A stretch of DNA of 38,890 nucleotides from Burkholderia sp. Ac-20365 (GTDB lineage Bacteria; Pseudomonadota; Gammaproteobacteria; Burkholderiales; Burkholderiaceae). Positions 8,982 through 18,270 of the stretch are shown piece after piece. Under the pieces are notes generated by a model. It saw nothing but the letters and a program-made list of their open reading frames with translations, ran no database searches and was not told where the DNA came from. Numbering within the stretch: position 1 is the first letter of the stretch; each line of letters opens with the position of its first letter. Both the position numbers and the translations under genes were made by a program. The stretch spans positions 1 through 38,890 of the forward strand of contig NZ_JAAGPI010000062.1 of NCBI RefSeq assembly GCF_017104715.1, written 5' to 3'.

Positions 8982-9010
8982 AGTATAGGAAAACGCGGGG
9001 TTCGATTTAA
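8982..9010 (-). promoter_or_regulatory. Probable sigma-70-type promoter for the second porin
   Basis: On the minus strand TTAAAT (9010-9005) and TATACT (8987-8982) are separated by 17 bases. They lie about 50 bases before the porin ATG. The -10 is a 5/6 match and the -35 is weak. Confidence 0.45.
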
Positions 9011-9200
9011 CGCCGTGTTGCTGCAGCAGACTCTTGCGTCACACCGCAGGAATGATTCATCAAATCGAAACAATCGCCGGAAAGGTCGCCATGAAGCGGC
9101 GCGCGATCAACCCGCTACGCATGAATTGCGTGGATGAGATTAGCTGGAGGGGGATTTCTGTTTGATGGCAGCGTGCACCATTTGGGGAATTACAACAGTC

Positions 9201-9653
9201 TCAGCCGGCGCCGCACACGATAGCCGTCAGCACGAAAGGCAGCACCTGCTTGACGAGCGCTTCGCTGCCGGCCTGTTGCACCCGCACGCGCACGGAGTCG
9301 GACGGGCCGGATACCACCACACCGTAGATCGAATCGGACTCCGCTTTGCCGCTGCCTTGCCGGAAGATCGCGTCGTCGCGCTGATAGCCGAGCACCGCGT
9401 AGACATGAAAGCCGAACGCCGTCAGATCGCGGCCGCGCTTCGGGCGGAATGCGTTGACTGAATTGGACTCGACGCGCATCGGATTCGGGTCGATGTATTG
9501 ATCGTCGAGCAGCGGCTGGATGAAGGTGTGCGCGTCGGTCTTGCAGACCAGCTGCTCGTCGAGTTCGAGCGCGAAGGCGTGCGCGGGTGCGCAGCAGAGT
9601 GCCGCTCCGAAGGCGGCCAGCACGGCAATCGATTGGATGAAGTCCTTTGTCAT
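9201..9653 (-). CDS. Hypothetical exported protein, 150 residues
   Basis: A signal peptide (MTKDFIQSIAVLAAFGAALCCAPAHA) is followed by a soluble domain beginning FALELDEQLVCKTDAHTFIQPLLDDQ. A conserved-looking Cys occurs near each end of the mature part (LVCKTD, IVCGAG), which could form a disulfide. The family is not recognised. No strong Shine-Dalgarno is present before the ATG, so the start rests on the signal peptide. It is divergent from the dioxygenase gene. Confidence 0.7.
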   Translation of the reverse strand: MTKDFIQSIAVLAAFGAALCCAPAHAFALELDEQLVCKTDAHTFIQPLLDDQYIDPNPMRVESNSVNAFRPKRGRDLTAFGFHVYAVLGYQRDDAIFRQGSGKAESDSIYGVVVSGPSDSVRVRVQQAGSEALVKQVLPFVLTAIVCGAG

Positions 9654-9955
9654 GTCACTGGCGCGAGACCTGGAGCCGGCGAAGGCCGAGACCCGATGTT
9701 AGCCCGAACTTGTCATGCACGTCAGCGCATGTCTGTGCGCTAGCGAGCGATGCCGCCGGAAGCCGCGCGGCGCAAGGATTCCACCCGATGCCGCACGCGC
9801 GCCCGGCATTGCGCGTGGTCAAAATAACGCCTTTCCAGGCTAGCCGACCGTTTATCGTTAAAGCAGATATAAGTATGGGATTTGCTTCGTTGACGCATCC
9901 GGCACGCGGGTCGAAGATTGTTCCCATCGTTGCAACCCTACAAAGAACATTCAGC
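9654..9955. promoter_or_regulatory. Divergent intergenic region before the dioxygenase gene
   Basis: About 300 bases. A TATAAG hexamer near 9868 could be a -10 element for the dioxygenase transcript. An in-frame ATG at 9874 would give a longer N-terminus for the dioxygenase but lacks a good ribosome site. Confidence 0.35.
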
Positions 9956-10870
9956 GTGACCACTACTGTTTCGTCCAATCCCCACGCCACGCCGCGCGTG
10001 CAACCGGCGGGCGTGCGCCCGTCGCTCGAAATCGTTCCGTTCGATGCGCCCGTCGGCGCCGAAGTGCTGGGCCTCGATCTGAACGAGCCGCTTTCTGCCG
10101 AAGATTTCGCGCGCATTCACCGCGCGCATCTCGATCACCACGTGCTCGTGTTTCGCGATCAGCGGATCACGCCGGCGCAGCACATCGAGTTCAGCCGTCG
10201 CTTCGGGCCGCTGCAGATTCACGTGCTGCATCAGTTCCAGTTGCCCGGTCATCCCGAAGTGCTGATCGTGTCGAACATCCGCGAGAACGGTCAGCCGATC
10301 GGACTCGGCGACGCCGGCCACTTCTGGCATTCGGACCTGTCGTACAAGGAAAAACCGAGCCTCGGCTCGTTGCTGCACGCGCAGGAACTGCCGTCGGAAG
10401 GCGGCGACACGCTGTTCGCGAACATGCATCTGGCGTGGGACACGTTGCCCGGGCATTTGCGCAAGGCTGTTGAAGGCCGCAGCGCAGAGCACACGTACCT
10501 CGCGAAATATGCGGAACTGCAAAAGCGCAGCCCGTGGCGGCCGAACCTGTCGGCGCAACAGATCGCGGAAGTGAAGCCCGTCGTGCATCCCATCGTGCGC
10601 ACGCATCCGGAAACGGGCCGCAAGGCGCTGTTCGTCAGCGAGCACTTCACGACGCATATCGTCGGCTTGCCCGAAGACGAAAGCCGCGAACTGCTCGAAG
10701 CACTGTTCGCGCATAGCGTGCGCGACGAACATATCTATCGTCATCAGTGGGCGGAACACGATCTCGTGTTCTGGGACAACCGCTCGCTGATGCATCTCGC
10801 CGCGGGCACGCCCGATCATCTGCGCCGCAAGCTGTATCGCACGACGATCGAAGGCGACGCGCCGTTCTAG
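9956..10870 (+). CDS. TauD/TfdA family Fe(II)/2-oxoglutarate dioxygenase
   Basis: A 304-residue non-heme iron dioxygenase. The family couples 2-oxoglutarate decarboxylation to hydroxylation, often releasing sulfite or a phenol from sulfonates, sulfate esters or phenoxy acids. The iron triad is visible: His125-x-Asp127 in HFWHSDLSY and His280 in SLMHLAAGTPDH, with an Arg-rich 2-oxoglutarate-binding stretch (RRKLYRTTIEGDAPF) at the C-terminus. The GTG at 9956 is chosen because homologues start shortly before SLEIVPFDAPVGAEVLGLDL. It is 45 bp upstream of an ABC binding-protein gene and probably co-transcribed, so the importer likely supplies its substrate. The substrate itself is not determinable. 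Confidence 0.88.
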   Translation: MTTTVSSNPHATPRVQPAGVRPSLEIVPFDAPVGAEVLGLDLNEPLSAEDFARIHRAHLDHHVLVFRDQRITPAQHIEFSRRFGPLQIHVLHQFQLPGHPEVLIVSNIRENGQPIGLGDAGHFWHSDLSYKEKPSLGSLLHAQELPSEGGDTLFANMHLAWDTLPGHLRKAVEGRSAEHTYLAKYAELQKRSPWRPNLSAQQIAEVKPVVHPIVRTHPETGRKALFVSEHFTTHIVGLPEDESRELLEALFAHSVRDEHIYRHQWAEHDLVFWDNRSLMHLAAGTPDHLRRKLYRTTIEGDAPF

Positions 10871-10915
10871 GCCGCGCACAGCTTCCCTTTCCGTTTTCCG
10901 ACTATCGGAGTTCCG

Positions 10916-11968
10916 ATGCCGTTTTCATTTCGCCCGGCCGCGGCGCGGCCGTCTTTCGCTCGCCGTTTTGTTTCGACCGTGCTTGCCGTATCGCTCGGTG
11001 CGGCCAGTCTGGGTGTATCGCTCGATGCACGCGCCGAAGGTCATATTCGTGTCGCCGAACAGTTCGGCATTGTCTATCTGCTGCTGAACGTTGCGCGCGA
11101 CCAGCAGTTCATCGAGAAAGAAGGGCGCAAGGAAGGGCTCGATATCAAGGTCGACTGGGTGAAGCTGTCGGGCGGCTCGGCGGTAAACGACGCGCTGCTG
11201 TCGGGTTCCGTCGATGTCGCGGGCGCGGGTGTCGGTCCTTTGCTCACGATCTGGGATCGCACGCACGGCAAGCAGAATGTGAAGGGCGTCGCGTCGCTCG
11301 GCAATCTGCCGTATTACCTCGTGTCGAATAACCCGAACGTGAAGACGATCGCCGATTTCACCGACAAGGATCGCATTGCGTTGCCGGCTGTCGGCGTGTC
11401 GGTGCAGTCGCGCGTGTTGCAGTTTGCATCGGCGAAGCGCTGGGGTGACAAGGAATACAACCGTCTCGACAAGCTCACGCAGGCCGTGCCGCATCCCGAT
11501 GCAGCCGCCGCGATCATTGCGGGCGGCACGGAAATCACGGGGCATTTCGGCAATCCGCCGTTCCAGGAACAGGAGCTCGCGGGTAATCCGAAAGCGCATA
11601 TCGTGCTGAACTCATACGACGTGCTGGGCGGGCCGAGTTCTGCGACCGTGCTCTATGCAACGGAGAAGTTCCGCGCCGAGAACCCGAAGACCTATCGCGC
11701 CTTCGTTAGCGGGCTGGCGGATGCCGCGCAGTTCATCACGGCAAATCCCGAAGCTGCCGCCGATATCTACATTCGCGTGAATCAGGCGAAGACGGACCGC
11801 AATCTGCTGCTCTCGGTGATTCGCAATCCGCAGGTGCAATTCAAGGTCGCGCCGCAAAACACGTTTGCGCTTGCGCAGTTCATGTATCGCGTTGGTGCAA
11901 TTCGCAACGAGCCGAAGTCGTGGAAGGATTACTTCTTCGACGATCCTGCAACGGCTGCCGGAAGCTGA
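10916..11968 (+). CDS. ABC transporter substrate-binding protein, NitT/TauT (NMT1/SsuA-like) family
   Basis: A 350-residue periplasmic binding protein. A long signal region (ARRFVSTVLAVSLGAASLGVSLDARA) is followed by HIRVAEQFGIVYLLLNVARDQQFIEKEG and LLSGSVDVAGAGVGPLL, the pattern of sulfonate/nitrate/thiamine-precursor binding proteins. CGGAG lies 5-6 bases before the ATG. It sits between the TauD-type dioxygenase and the ATPase/permease genes, and a strong intrinsic terminator follows its stop. It is predicted to capture an organosulfur or similar small compound. That ligand class is inferred from the dioxygenase partner. Confidence 0.9.
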   Translation: MPFSFRPAAARPSFARRFVSTVLAVSLGAASLGVSLDARAEGHIRVAEQFGIVYLLLNVARDQQFIEKEGRKEGLDIKVDWVKLSGGSAVNDALLSGSVDVAGAGVGPLLTIWDRTHGKQNVKGVASLGNLPYYLVSNNPNVKTIADFTDKDRIALPAVGVSVQSRVLQFASAKRWGDKEYNRLDKLTQAVPHPDAAAAIIAGGTEITGHFGNPPFQEQELAGNPKAHIVLNSYDVLGGPSSATVLYATEKFRAENPKTYRAFVSGLADAAQFITANPEAAADIYIRVNQAKTDRNLLLSVIRNPQVQFKVAPQNTFALAQFMYRVGAIRNEPKSWKDYFFDDPATAAGS

Positions 11969-11992
11969 GCGTTTCATAGATAGAAGCACACG

Positions 11993-12019
11993 AAAACCCG
12001 CTATTTCAGCGGGTTTTTT
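11993..12019 (+). terminator. Intrinsic terminator between binding-protein and ATPase genes
   Basis: A perfect 10-bp stem AAAACCCGCT/AGCGGGTTTT (11993-12002 and 12008-12017) with a 5-base loop runs into six T residues (12014-12019). It lies 25 bases after the binding-protein stop. It should end or attenuate transcription before the ATPase/permease genes, which then need their own promoter or readthrough. Confidence 0.9.
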
Positions 12020-12228
12020 CATTTCACGCCCGCGAAAAAACACGACGCCCGAGAAGACACGACTGCGGTCATAGCGCGATTTACGGCGCTTATGCATCAC
12101 AGCGCATTGAATATGCACATTCATTGGTTGGTCTTTGCAGAGGCTCGCCTTATGTTGTCGTTTTGCTTAAGCGGTGCCTTAATCGTGAGCGTTATTTCCC
12201 ACGCAGTCCCATTCAAAGGAGCGCGCTA

Positions 12229-13065
12229 ATGGTCGCGAATCCTTCTGTGCTTTTTCCTGAATCTGTCACGACGCAGGCAAGCGAGCCCGCCCATTCGAGC
12301 CGTCTGCTCGCCGTCGATCGCGTGAGCCTCGAATACCGCACGCGCGAACGCGTGGTGCGCGCCACGCACGACGTCAGCTTCGATGTGTATGGCGGCGACC
12401 GTTTCGTCCTGCTCGGCCCGTCGGGTTGCGGAAAGTCGACCTTGCTGAAAGCCGTCGGCGGATTCATCAAGCCGGCCTCGGGCACGATCACGCTGGATGG
12501 CGAAACGGTGCGCGCGCCGGGTGCGGATCGCATCGTCGTGTTTCAGGAGTTCGATCAATTGCCGCCGTGGAAGACAGTCGCGGAGAACATCGCGTTTCCG
12601 TTGCGTGCCGCGAAGAAGCTGAGCCGCGCCGAGGCGAAAGAGCGCGCGCTGCACTATCTCGACAAGGTCGGTCTCGCGCAGTTCGCCGATGCGTATCCGC
12701 ACACGCTGTCGGGCGGCATGAAGCAGCGCGTCGCGATTGCGCGCGCACTCGCGATGCAGCCGCGCGTGCTGCTGATGGACGAACCGTTTGCCGCACTCGA
12801 CGCGCTGACGCGCCGCAAGATGCAGGAAGAACTGCTGCGGCTGTGGGAAGAGGTGCGCTTCACGCTGCTATTCGTCACGCATTCGATCGAGGAAGCGTTG
12901 ATCGTCGGCAACCGGATTCTGCTGCTGTCGCCACATCCGGGACGCGTACGCGCCGAACTCAACAGTCACCAATACACACAGGACAGTTTTGGCCGCAGCG
13001 ATTTTCAGCATCGCGTCGCGCAGATTCATCGCCTGCTGTTCGAAGAAACGGAGTCCGCCCGATGA
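12229..13065 (+). CDS. ABC transporter ATP-binding protein (SsuB/TauB-type)
   Basis: A 278-residue importer ATPase. Walker A GPSGCGKST is at residues 63-71, Q-loop FQEFDQLPPW about 105-114, signature LSGGMKQRV about 160-168, Walker B LLMDEP 181-186, D-loop ALD and the switch His in FVTHSIEEA. The start at 12229 is chosen because AAAGGAG lies about 6-8 bases upstream and an ABC domain of normal length follows. Its TGA overlaps the permease ATG in an ATGA arrangement, so the two are translationally coupled. It energises uptake with the permease and presumably the binding protein at 10916-11968. Confidence 0.94.
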   Translation: MVANPSVLFPESVTTQASEPAHSSRLLAVDRVSLEYRTRERVVRATHDVSFDVYGGDRFVLLGPSGCGKSTLLKAVGGFIKPASGTITLDGETVRAPGADRIVVFQEFDQLPPWKTVAENIAFPLRAAKKLSRAEAKERALHYLDKVGLAQFADAYPHTLSGGMKQRVAIARALAMQPRVLLMDEPFAALDALTRRKMQEELLRLWEEVRFTLLFVTHSIEEALIVGNRILLLSPHPGRVRAELNSHQYTQDSFGRSDFQHRVAQIHRLLFEETESAR

Positions 13066-13940
13066 GCACGCCTTCCCACCTGTTGCCGCCCGTGCGCGCC
13101 GAATACGAGCGGCCGCTCGAGCCCGTTGGCGATCTCGCCGTCGAAGCGCCGCTGGCGCTTACACAGCGTCTGGCGAACCAGTCGTGGCTGAGCAAGACGA
13201 TCATTGCGATCGTGCTGATCGCCGCATGGGAAATCGCCGCGCGCGCAATCAACAACGATCTGCTGCTGCCGACTTTCCGCGCGACGTTCACGGCCTTCGT
13301 GCAGGGCATCCTGTCGGGTGAACTGCTGCAGAAGACGGCGGTATCGATGGCGGTGCTGTTGCGCGGTTATCTGATCGGCGTCGCGCTGGCGTTCGTGCTG
13401 ACTTCGCTGGCGGTGTCGACGCGCATCGGCCGCGATCTGCTGTCGATGCTCACCGCGATGTTCAATCCGTTGCCATCGATTGCGTTGCTGCCGCTCGCGC
13501 TGCTGTGGTTCGGTCTCGGCACGGGCAGCCTGCTGTTCGTGCTCGTGCATGCGGTGCTGTGGCCGCTCGCGCTCAACACGTATTCCGGTTTTCGCGCGGT
13601 GCCCGCGACGTTGCGGATGGCAGGCCGCAACTATGGGCTGACGGGCTTGCGTCACGTCGTGCTGATCCTCGTGCCCGCCGCGCTGCCGTCCATTCTCGCG
13701 GGCCTGCGCGTGGGCTGGGCCTTCGCGTGGCGCACGCTGATCGCGGCTGAACTGGTGTTCGGCGCGAGCAGCGGCAACGGCGGGTTAGGGTGGTACATCT
13801 TCCAGAACCGCAACGAACTCTATACCGACCGCGTGTTCGCGGGCCTCGCGGCCGTCATCGCGATCGGCCTGCTGGTCGAGCATCTCGTGTTCGATACGCT
13901 CGAGCGCGTCACCGTGCGCCGCTGGGGCGTGCAGCAGTAA
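13062..13940 (+). CDS. ABC transporter permease (SsuC/TauC-type)
   Basis: A 292-residue inner-membrane permease of the binding-protein-dependent superfamily. About six transmembrane helices follow a roughly 45-residue cytoplasmic N-terminus. Membrane stretches include TIIAIVLIAAWEIAARA, IGVALAFVLTSLAV, SIALLPLALLWFGLGTGSLLFVLVH and VFAGLAAVIAIGLLVEHLVF. The EAA coupling loop is read as AGRNYGLTGLRHVVLILVPAALPSILAGLR. It overlaps the ATPase gene by 4 bases. It converges with the cupin gene, with only 11 bases between the stops. Confidence 0.94.
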   Translation: MSTPSHLLPPVRAEYERPLEPVGDLAVEAPLALTQRLANQSWLSKTIIAIVLIAAWEIAARAINNDLLLPTFRATFTAFVQGILSGELLQKTAVSMAVLLRGYLIGVALAFVLTSLAVSTRIGRDLLSMLTAMFNPLPSIALLPLALLWFGLGTGSLLFVLVHAVLWPLALNTYSGFRAVPATLRMAGRNYGLTGLRHVVLILVPAALPSILAGLRVGWAFAWRTLIAAELVFGASSGNGGLGWYIFQNRNELYTDRVFAGLAAVIAIGLLVEHLVFDTLERVTVRRWGVQQ

Positions 13941-13951
13941 CCACGCGACGC

Positions 13952-14482
13952 TCAGGCCGCGCTCAGCCAGTTGTCGATCAACGGTCCCTGTTTGCCGCGT
14001 ACCGGGTCGCTATGCGGAAAAGGTAGAGCTTCCATCGCGGCGCGTTCCTTGTCGGTCAGCGCGTCGCGCCGGATATCCCACTGCTGGTCCGGTGGATAGG
14101 CGCCGATCACATTGAGCGGCCCGCTCGACGATTCCAGGCAATGTCCCGTGCCTGCCGGCAGCAGGAGCGCGTCACCCGCCTCCAGATGCACGACGCGGCC
14201 GCCCGGGCCGCCCACGATCACGTCCGCCGCGCCCCCGGCGATGCCGAGCACTTCATGCGCCGACGAATGAAAGTGGTGATAGTCGAAGATCCCGTTGCGC
14301 CATTTCGGCGGCCAGCCGTTGCGCTGGAACATCGCTTCGAATGCACTGGCTAGCCGGTCGCCGTCGCCTTGCAGCACGTCGCGATACAGGATGACGGGAA
14401 GGTGCGCATTGTTCGGCACCCAGGCGCGCGGGCCGAGCCGGAAGACATCTGCGTGCACGGCGTCCCTTGATTCTGCTTGCAT
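13952..14482 (-). CDS. Cupin domain-containing protein
   Basis: A 176-residue single-cupin protein. Motif 1 is read as YHHFHSSAHEVLGIAGGAADVIVGGPGG and motif 2 as LEAGDALLLPAGTGHCLE, giving candidate metal ligands His, His, Glu and His. The start at MQAESRDAVH is set by AGGAG 5 bases upstream; the longer frame has no ribosome site. Length is typical of small cupins of unknown substrate. Neighbours give no clear pathway link. Confidence 0.82.
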   Translation of the reverse strand: MQAESRDAVHADVFRLGPRAWVPNNAHLPVILYRDVLQGDGDRLASAFEAMFQRNGWPPKWRNGIFDYHHFHSSAHEVLGIAGGAADVIVGGPGGRVVHLEAGDALLLPAGTGHCLESSSGPLNVIGAYPPDQQWDIRRDALTDKERAAMEALPFPHSDPVRGKQGPLIDNWLSAA

Positions 14483-14767
14483 GTCTGCTCCTCGAACGGA
14501 TCCGGAAGCGCCGTGCGGAACGGCGCGCACGCTAGATGAACAGCAAGTGCCGTTCCGTCGCAATCAGGGCAAAACCGAATGCGCAAAATGTAAAAGCAAA
14601 CGTTTTCGTGCGCTCAGACATTTTTTTTGCGGGCCAGATACATTAAGTTTGCTATTGCTTACGTCGATATAACTGGCTGTGCACGAGAGGGGAGTGAGCG
14701 CCTGGGTGCGGGCTCCCGTCGACGTATTGGGCGCAAAACAATCACGCGGCGGCGCGGGGGCAGATTT

Positions 14768-17614
14768 ATGTGGAATGCCGATTTGTCGGCAAACGGGATG
14801 GGGGGGATGGGAGCGCGATCGATCGACGACGCGGCGCGCGCGGTGGAGTCGCGCCGCGTTCCGTGGGCGTGGTATCGCGTCGGCCAGCAGCTCGAATTGA
14901 TGGGCGAAGGCGCGACGCGTTCCGACTGGCCGCGCACGATCGTCCCCGCGTTGCTGCACGAGACGTGCAAGGAGCGCGGCTGGTGCGCATGGCCGACGGG
15001 CCGCAGCGACCTCTCGCTCGGCTGGCTGCTCGCGCCCGCATCGCGTGCATGGGATCCCGTTTTCGGCGCGCTCGCACGAGCGATCGGCGACCAGATGCAG
15101 GCCGATGCGCTGATGCGCGCGCAAAACGTGCAGCGCGTGCTGTACGACATCGCGTATCTGGCGAGCTCGATCAGCGAACGCGGCGAGTTCATGAAGGCCA
15201 TGCACGAGCGTCTCGGCACGCTGATCGACGCGGAGAATTTCTACCTCGCGCTCTATGACCGGGAGACGGGCGCGGTCACGTATCCGTATTACATCGACCT
15301 GATCGACACCGAGGCCGTCGATACGAATCACATGGACATGGTCGACCCGGAGAACCTGTCGCTGACGGGTTACGTGCTGACGACGGGCCAGCCGCTGCTG
15401 ATCGACGAAAAGGGGATCATTGAAGCGGCGGCGACGGGGCGCTTCAACTGCGTCGGCCACCGGCCGAAGTTCTGGATGGGCGCACCGCTGAAAAACGCGT
15501 CCGACGAAGTGTTCGGCATGGTGACGATGCAGGTCTACGATGCATCGCGCATCTACAGCGCCGAAGACCGCGCGCTATTTCTGGTGGTCGCGCGGCATGT
15601 GGCGATGGCGCTCGACCGGATTCTGCACCGCGTCGGCCTCGAAGCGGAGGTCGCGCGTCGAACGGCCGAACTGTCGCGTCTGAACGACACGTTGCGCGCG
15701 GAAATCGCCGAGCGCGAGCGCGCGCAGCATCTGCAGGCGGCGCTGTTCGAAATCGCCGAGCTGTCGAGCCAATCCGTCGATATCGGCAAGTTCTTCCGTA
15801 GCCTGCATGCGATCGTCGGCGGGCTGCTGTATGCGAAGAACTTCTATGTCGCGCTGTTCGATCCGGCGATGGCGGAAGTGTCGTTTCCGTATTACATCGA
15901 CGAAACGCAGCACGAAATACCCGCGCCGCGTCGCGGCGAGCGCGGGCTGACGGAATATGTGATCCGCCAGCGCGTGCCTTGCCTGCTCGATACGAGCGAC
16001 GCCGTGCGTCTGGTGGAAGCGGGCGAGATCAAGCTGGACACCGAGAATATCCGTTTGCGTTCGTGGCTGGGCGTGCCGCTCTTCGACGGCAACGTGGTGC
16101 GCGGCGTGCTCGTCGTGCAGAGCTATGCGGCGAGCGTGCGGTACGACCGGCGCGATCAGGAGTTGCTGACCTTCGTGTCGCGCCACATCGATACGGCGCT
16201 GTCGCGGCGGCGCGTCGCGGAAGCACAGCACGCGGCGAATCTCGAACTCGAAGCGCGCGTGCTGGCGCGCACGCAGGAGCTGGATGCGGCCAATGCGCGG
16301 CTGTTGCACGAGAATTACCACGATGCGCTGACGGGTTTGCCCAACCGCTCGCATCTGTACGAGCGGCTCGAAGCGGCGTGGCTCGGGTATAGCAGGCGCG
16401 GCGAGCCCTTGTCGGTGCTGTTCATCGACCTCGACCGCTTCAAGGTCGTCAACGACAGTCTCGGCCATCAGTTCGGCGATGCGCTGCTGGTCGAAGTGGC
16501 GGCGCGGCTGCGCGAATGCCTGCGGCGCGACGATCTGCTCGCGCGTCTGGGAGGCGATGAGTTCGCCGTGGTGGTGCCGGGTGGAAATCTGCAAACGGTG
16601 CTGGCGCTGGCCGAACGCATTCTTGCCGCGTTCGATACGCCGTTCAACATTGGCGAGCAGACGGTGTTCACGTCTTGCAGCGTCGGCGTGGTGAGCGCGG
16701 ACAGCGCGCATCACCTGAAACCCGCCGACCTGCTGCGCGACGCCGATGCCGCGATGTATCGCGTGAAAAACCGCGGACGCGACAGCTTTGCCGTGTTCAA
16801 CCAGCAGATGCGCCGCGAGCTGTCGGATCAGATCGAAACAGAAGGTGCGCTGCGCAATGCACTCAAGCGCAAAGACGAACTGGTGCCATTTTTTCAGCCT
16901 ATTGTCGATATCGACAGTGGCAAGCTGGTTGCCCTGGAGGCGTTGATCCGCTGGCGGCAGCCGAATGGCGAAGTGTGGGCGCCGGGACGTTTTCTGCCCG
17001 CAGTGGAGGGGCTGAAGCTGATCGGGCGGCTGGACATGTACATGCTCACGCGCGTGGCCGAGATTCTCGCGCAGCCGGAGCATATCGACTGGCCGCCTGT
17101 ACAAGTGAATCTGTCGAGCTACAGCATCACGCGCCCCGAGTTCGCGGACGAACTGCTCGAACTATTGAAGCGTTATGGCGTGCATCCTTCGCGCATTTCG
17201 CTCGAATTGACGGAAGGCGCGCTCGTGGCCGAGCCGGATCTGGCGCGCAACACGATGCAAAGTCTCGCGGACAACGGTATGTGCGTCGTGCTCGACGATT
17301 TCGGCACGGGCTTTTCTTCGTTGAGTTACGTGCACCAGTATCGCTTCAGCGGCTTGAAGATCGATAAGTCCTTTGTGCTCGAACTGACGCAGAGCCCGCG
17401 CAGCCGCGCGATCGTGCGCGCGATCGTGCGGATGGCGGAGTCGCTGGAACTGACGGTAGTCGCGGAGGGCATCGAGGACCAGGCGACGCTCGAACTGTTG
17501 CGCACGATCGGCGCGGCGCACGGGCAGGGTTATCACCTTGCGCGGCCGATGTCGCTGGATGCGCTGATGACGTCGCCGCTTGCGCCGCGTTCGCGGGCGG
17601 TAGCGCAGTCGTAG
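14768..17614 (+). CDS. GAF-GAF-GGDEF-EAL cyclic-di-GMP signalling protein
   Basis: A cytosolic protein of about 948 residues with no membrane segment. Two related GAF domains (about 145-285 and 340-470) share the motif NFYxALxDxxxxxVxxPYYID. Each is followed by a coiled-coil linker (LEAEVARRTAELSRLNDTLR; LELEARVLARTQELDAANAR). The GGDEF domain has an intact GGDEF at 595-599 preceded by an RxxD inhibitory site (RRDD) at the right spacing. The EAL domain has EAL at 724-726, the DDFGTG loop at 843-848 and VVAEGIED. Both c-di-GMP synthesis and breakdown may be possible, with GAF ligands choosing between them. The ATG at 14768 has a G-rich run upstream; a TTG at 14627 would add 47 residues. Confidence 0.92.
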   Translation: MWNADLSANGMGGMGARSIDDAARAVESRRVPWAWYRVGQQLELMGEGATRSDWPRTIVPALLHETCKERGWCAWPTGRSDLSLGWLLAPASRAWDPVFGALARAIGDQMQADALMRAQNVQRVLYDIAYLASSISERGEFMKAMHERLGTLIDAENFYLALYDRETGAVTYPYYIDLIDTEAVDTNHMDMVDPENLSLTGYVLTTGQPLLIDEKGIIEAAATGRFNCVGHRPKFWMGAPLKNASDEVFGMVTMQVYDASRIYSAEDRALFLVVARHVAMALDRILHRVGLEAEVARRTAELSRLNDTLRAEIAERERAQHLQAALFEIAELSSQSVDIGKFFRSLHAIVGGLLYAKNFYVALFDPAMAEVSFPYYIDETQHEIPAPRRGERGLTEYVIRQRVPCLLDTSDAVRLVEAGEIKLDTENIRLRSWLGVPLFDGNVVRGVLVVQSYAASVRYDRRDQELLTFVSRHIDTALSRRRVAEAQHAANLELEARVLARTQELDAANARLLHENYHDALTGLPNRSHLYERLEAAWLGYSRRGEPLSVLFIDLDRFKVVNDSLGHQFGDALLVEVAARLRECLRRDDLLARLGGDEFAVVVPGGNLQTVLALAERILAAFDTPFNIGEQTVFTSCSVGVVSADSAHHLKPADLLRDADAAMYRVKNRGRDSFAVFNQQMRRELSDQIETEGALRNALKRKDELVPFFQPIVDIDSGKLVALEALIRWRQPNGEVWAPGRFLPAVEGLKLIGRLDMYMLTRVAEILAQPEHIDWPPVQVNLSSYSITRPEFADELLELLKRYGVHPSRISLELTEGALVAEPDLARNTMQSLADNGMCVVLDDFGTGFSSLSYVHQYRFSGLKIDKSFVLELTQSPRSRAIVRAIVRMAESLELTVVAEGIEDQATLELLRTIGAAHGQGYHLARPMSLDALMTSPLAPRSRAVAQS

Positions 17615-17618
17615 CGGT

Positions 17619-18212
17619 TTATTCGCCTTTCTCGCCTTGCTCGCGGGGAATGCGGCCCATCAGGTAGAACTCATCGTTGGGGCGCATCGAGATCACATTG
17701 GCCATGCGGTTTGACAGGCCGAAGAACGCGGTGATGGCGGCGATGTCCCAGATATCGGCGTCATTGAAGCCGTGGGCGCGCAGCGTGTCGAAATCGGCGT
17801 CATCGACGCGGCCCGAGTCGCGACAGACTTTCAGCGCGAAATCGAGCATGGCTTTTTGACGCGGTGTGATGTCGGCTTTGGCGGGGTTTGTGGCGATCTG
17901 ATCCGCTAGCAGCGGGGCTTTTTCGTAGATTCGCAGGATTGCGCCGTGGGCTACAACGCAGTAGAGGCAGTTGTTGACTGCGCTGGTTGCGACGACGATC
18001 ATTTCGCGTTCGCCTTTGGTAAGGCCGCCTTCTTTTAGCATCAATGCGTCGTGGTAGGCGAAGAAGGCTCTGAATTCGTCGGGGCGGTGGGCTAGTGTCA
18101 GGAATACGTTTGGCACGAAGCCAGCTTTGGTTTGCACTTCAAGGATTCGTGCGCGGATGTCGTCGGGCCATTCGCCAGGGGTTGGGATGGGGTAGCGGCT
18201 GGGTTTTTGCAT
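17619..18212 (-). CDS. Carboxymuconolactone decarboxylase / AhpD-like peroxidase-related protein
   Basis: A 197-residue AhpD-fold protein. The redox motif C-x-x-C-x-x-x-H is visible as NCLYCVVAHG, preceded by the helix GGLTKGEREMIVVATSAVN. The C-terminal part DADIWDIAAITAFFGLSNRMANVISMRPNDEFYLMG matches 'peroxidase-related enzyme' proteins. The start MQKPSRYPIPTPGEW is chosen because GGAG lies 9 bases upstream; the longer frame runs into the repeat element. The gene begins only 58 bp from the palindromic element at 18271. Its coding strand is unusually A+C-rich compared with most genes here (see findings). Confidence 0.85.
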   Translation of the reverse strand: MQKPSRYPIPTPGEWPDDIRARILEVQTKAGFVPNVFLTLAHRPDEFRAFFAYHDALMLKEGGLTKGEREMIVVATSAVNNCLYCVVAHGAILRIYEKAPLLADQIATNPAKADITPRQKAMLDFALKVCRDSGRVDDADFDTLRAHGFNDADIWDIAAITAFFGLSNRMANVISMRPNDEFYLMGRIPREQGEKGE

Positions 18213-18270
18213 TTTGATGTCTCCGGGTCTTTTTTGTCTGCGACGCTGGGGCAGTTCTATTATCGGTTGG

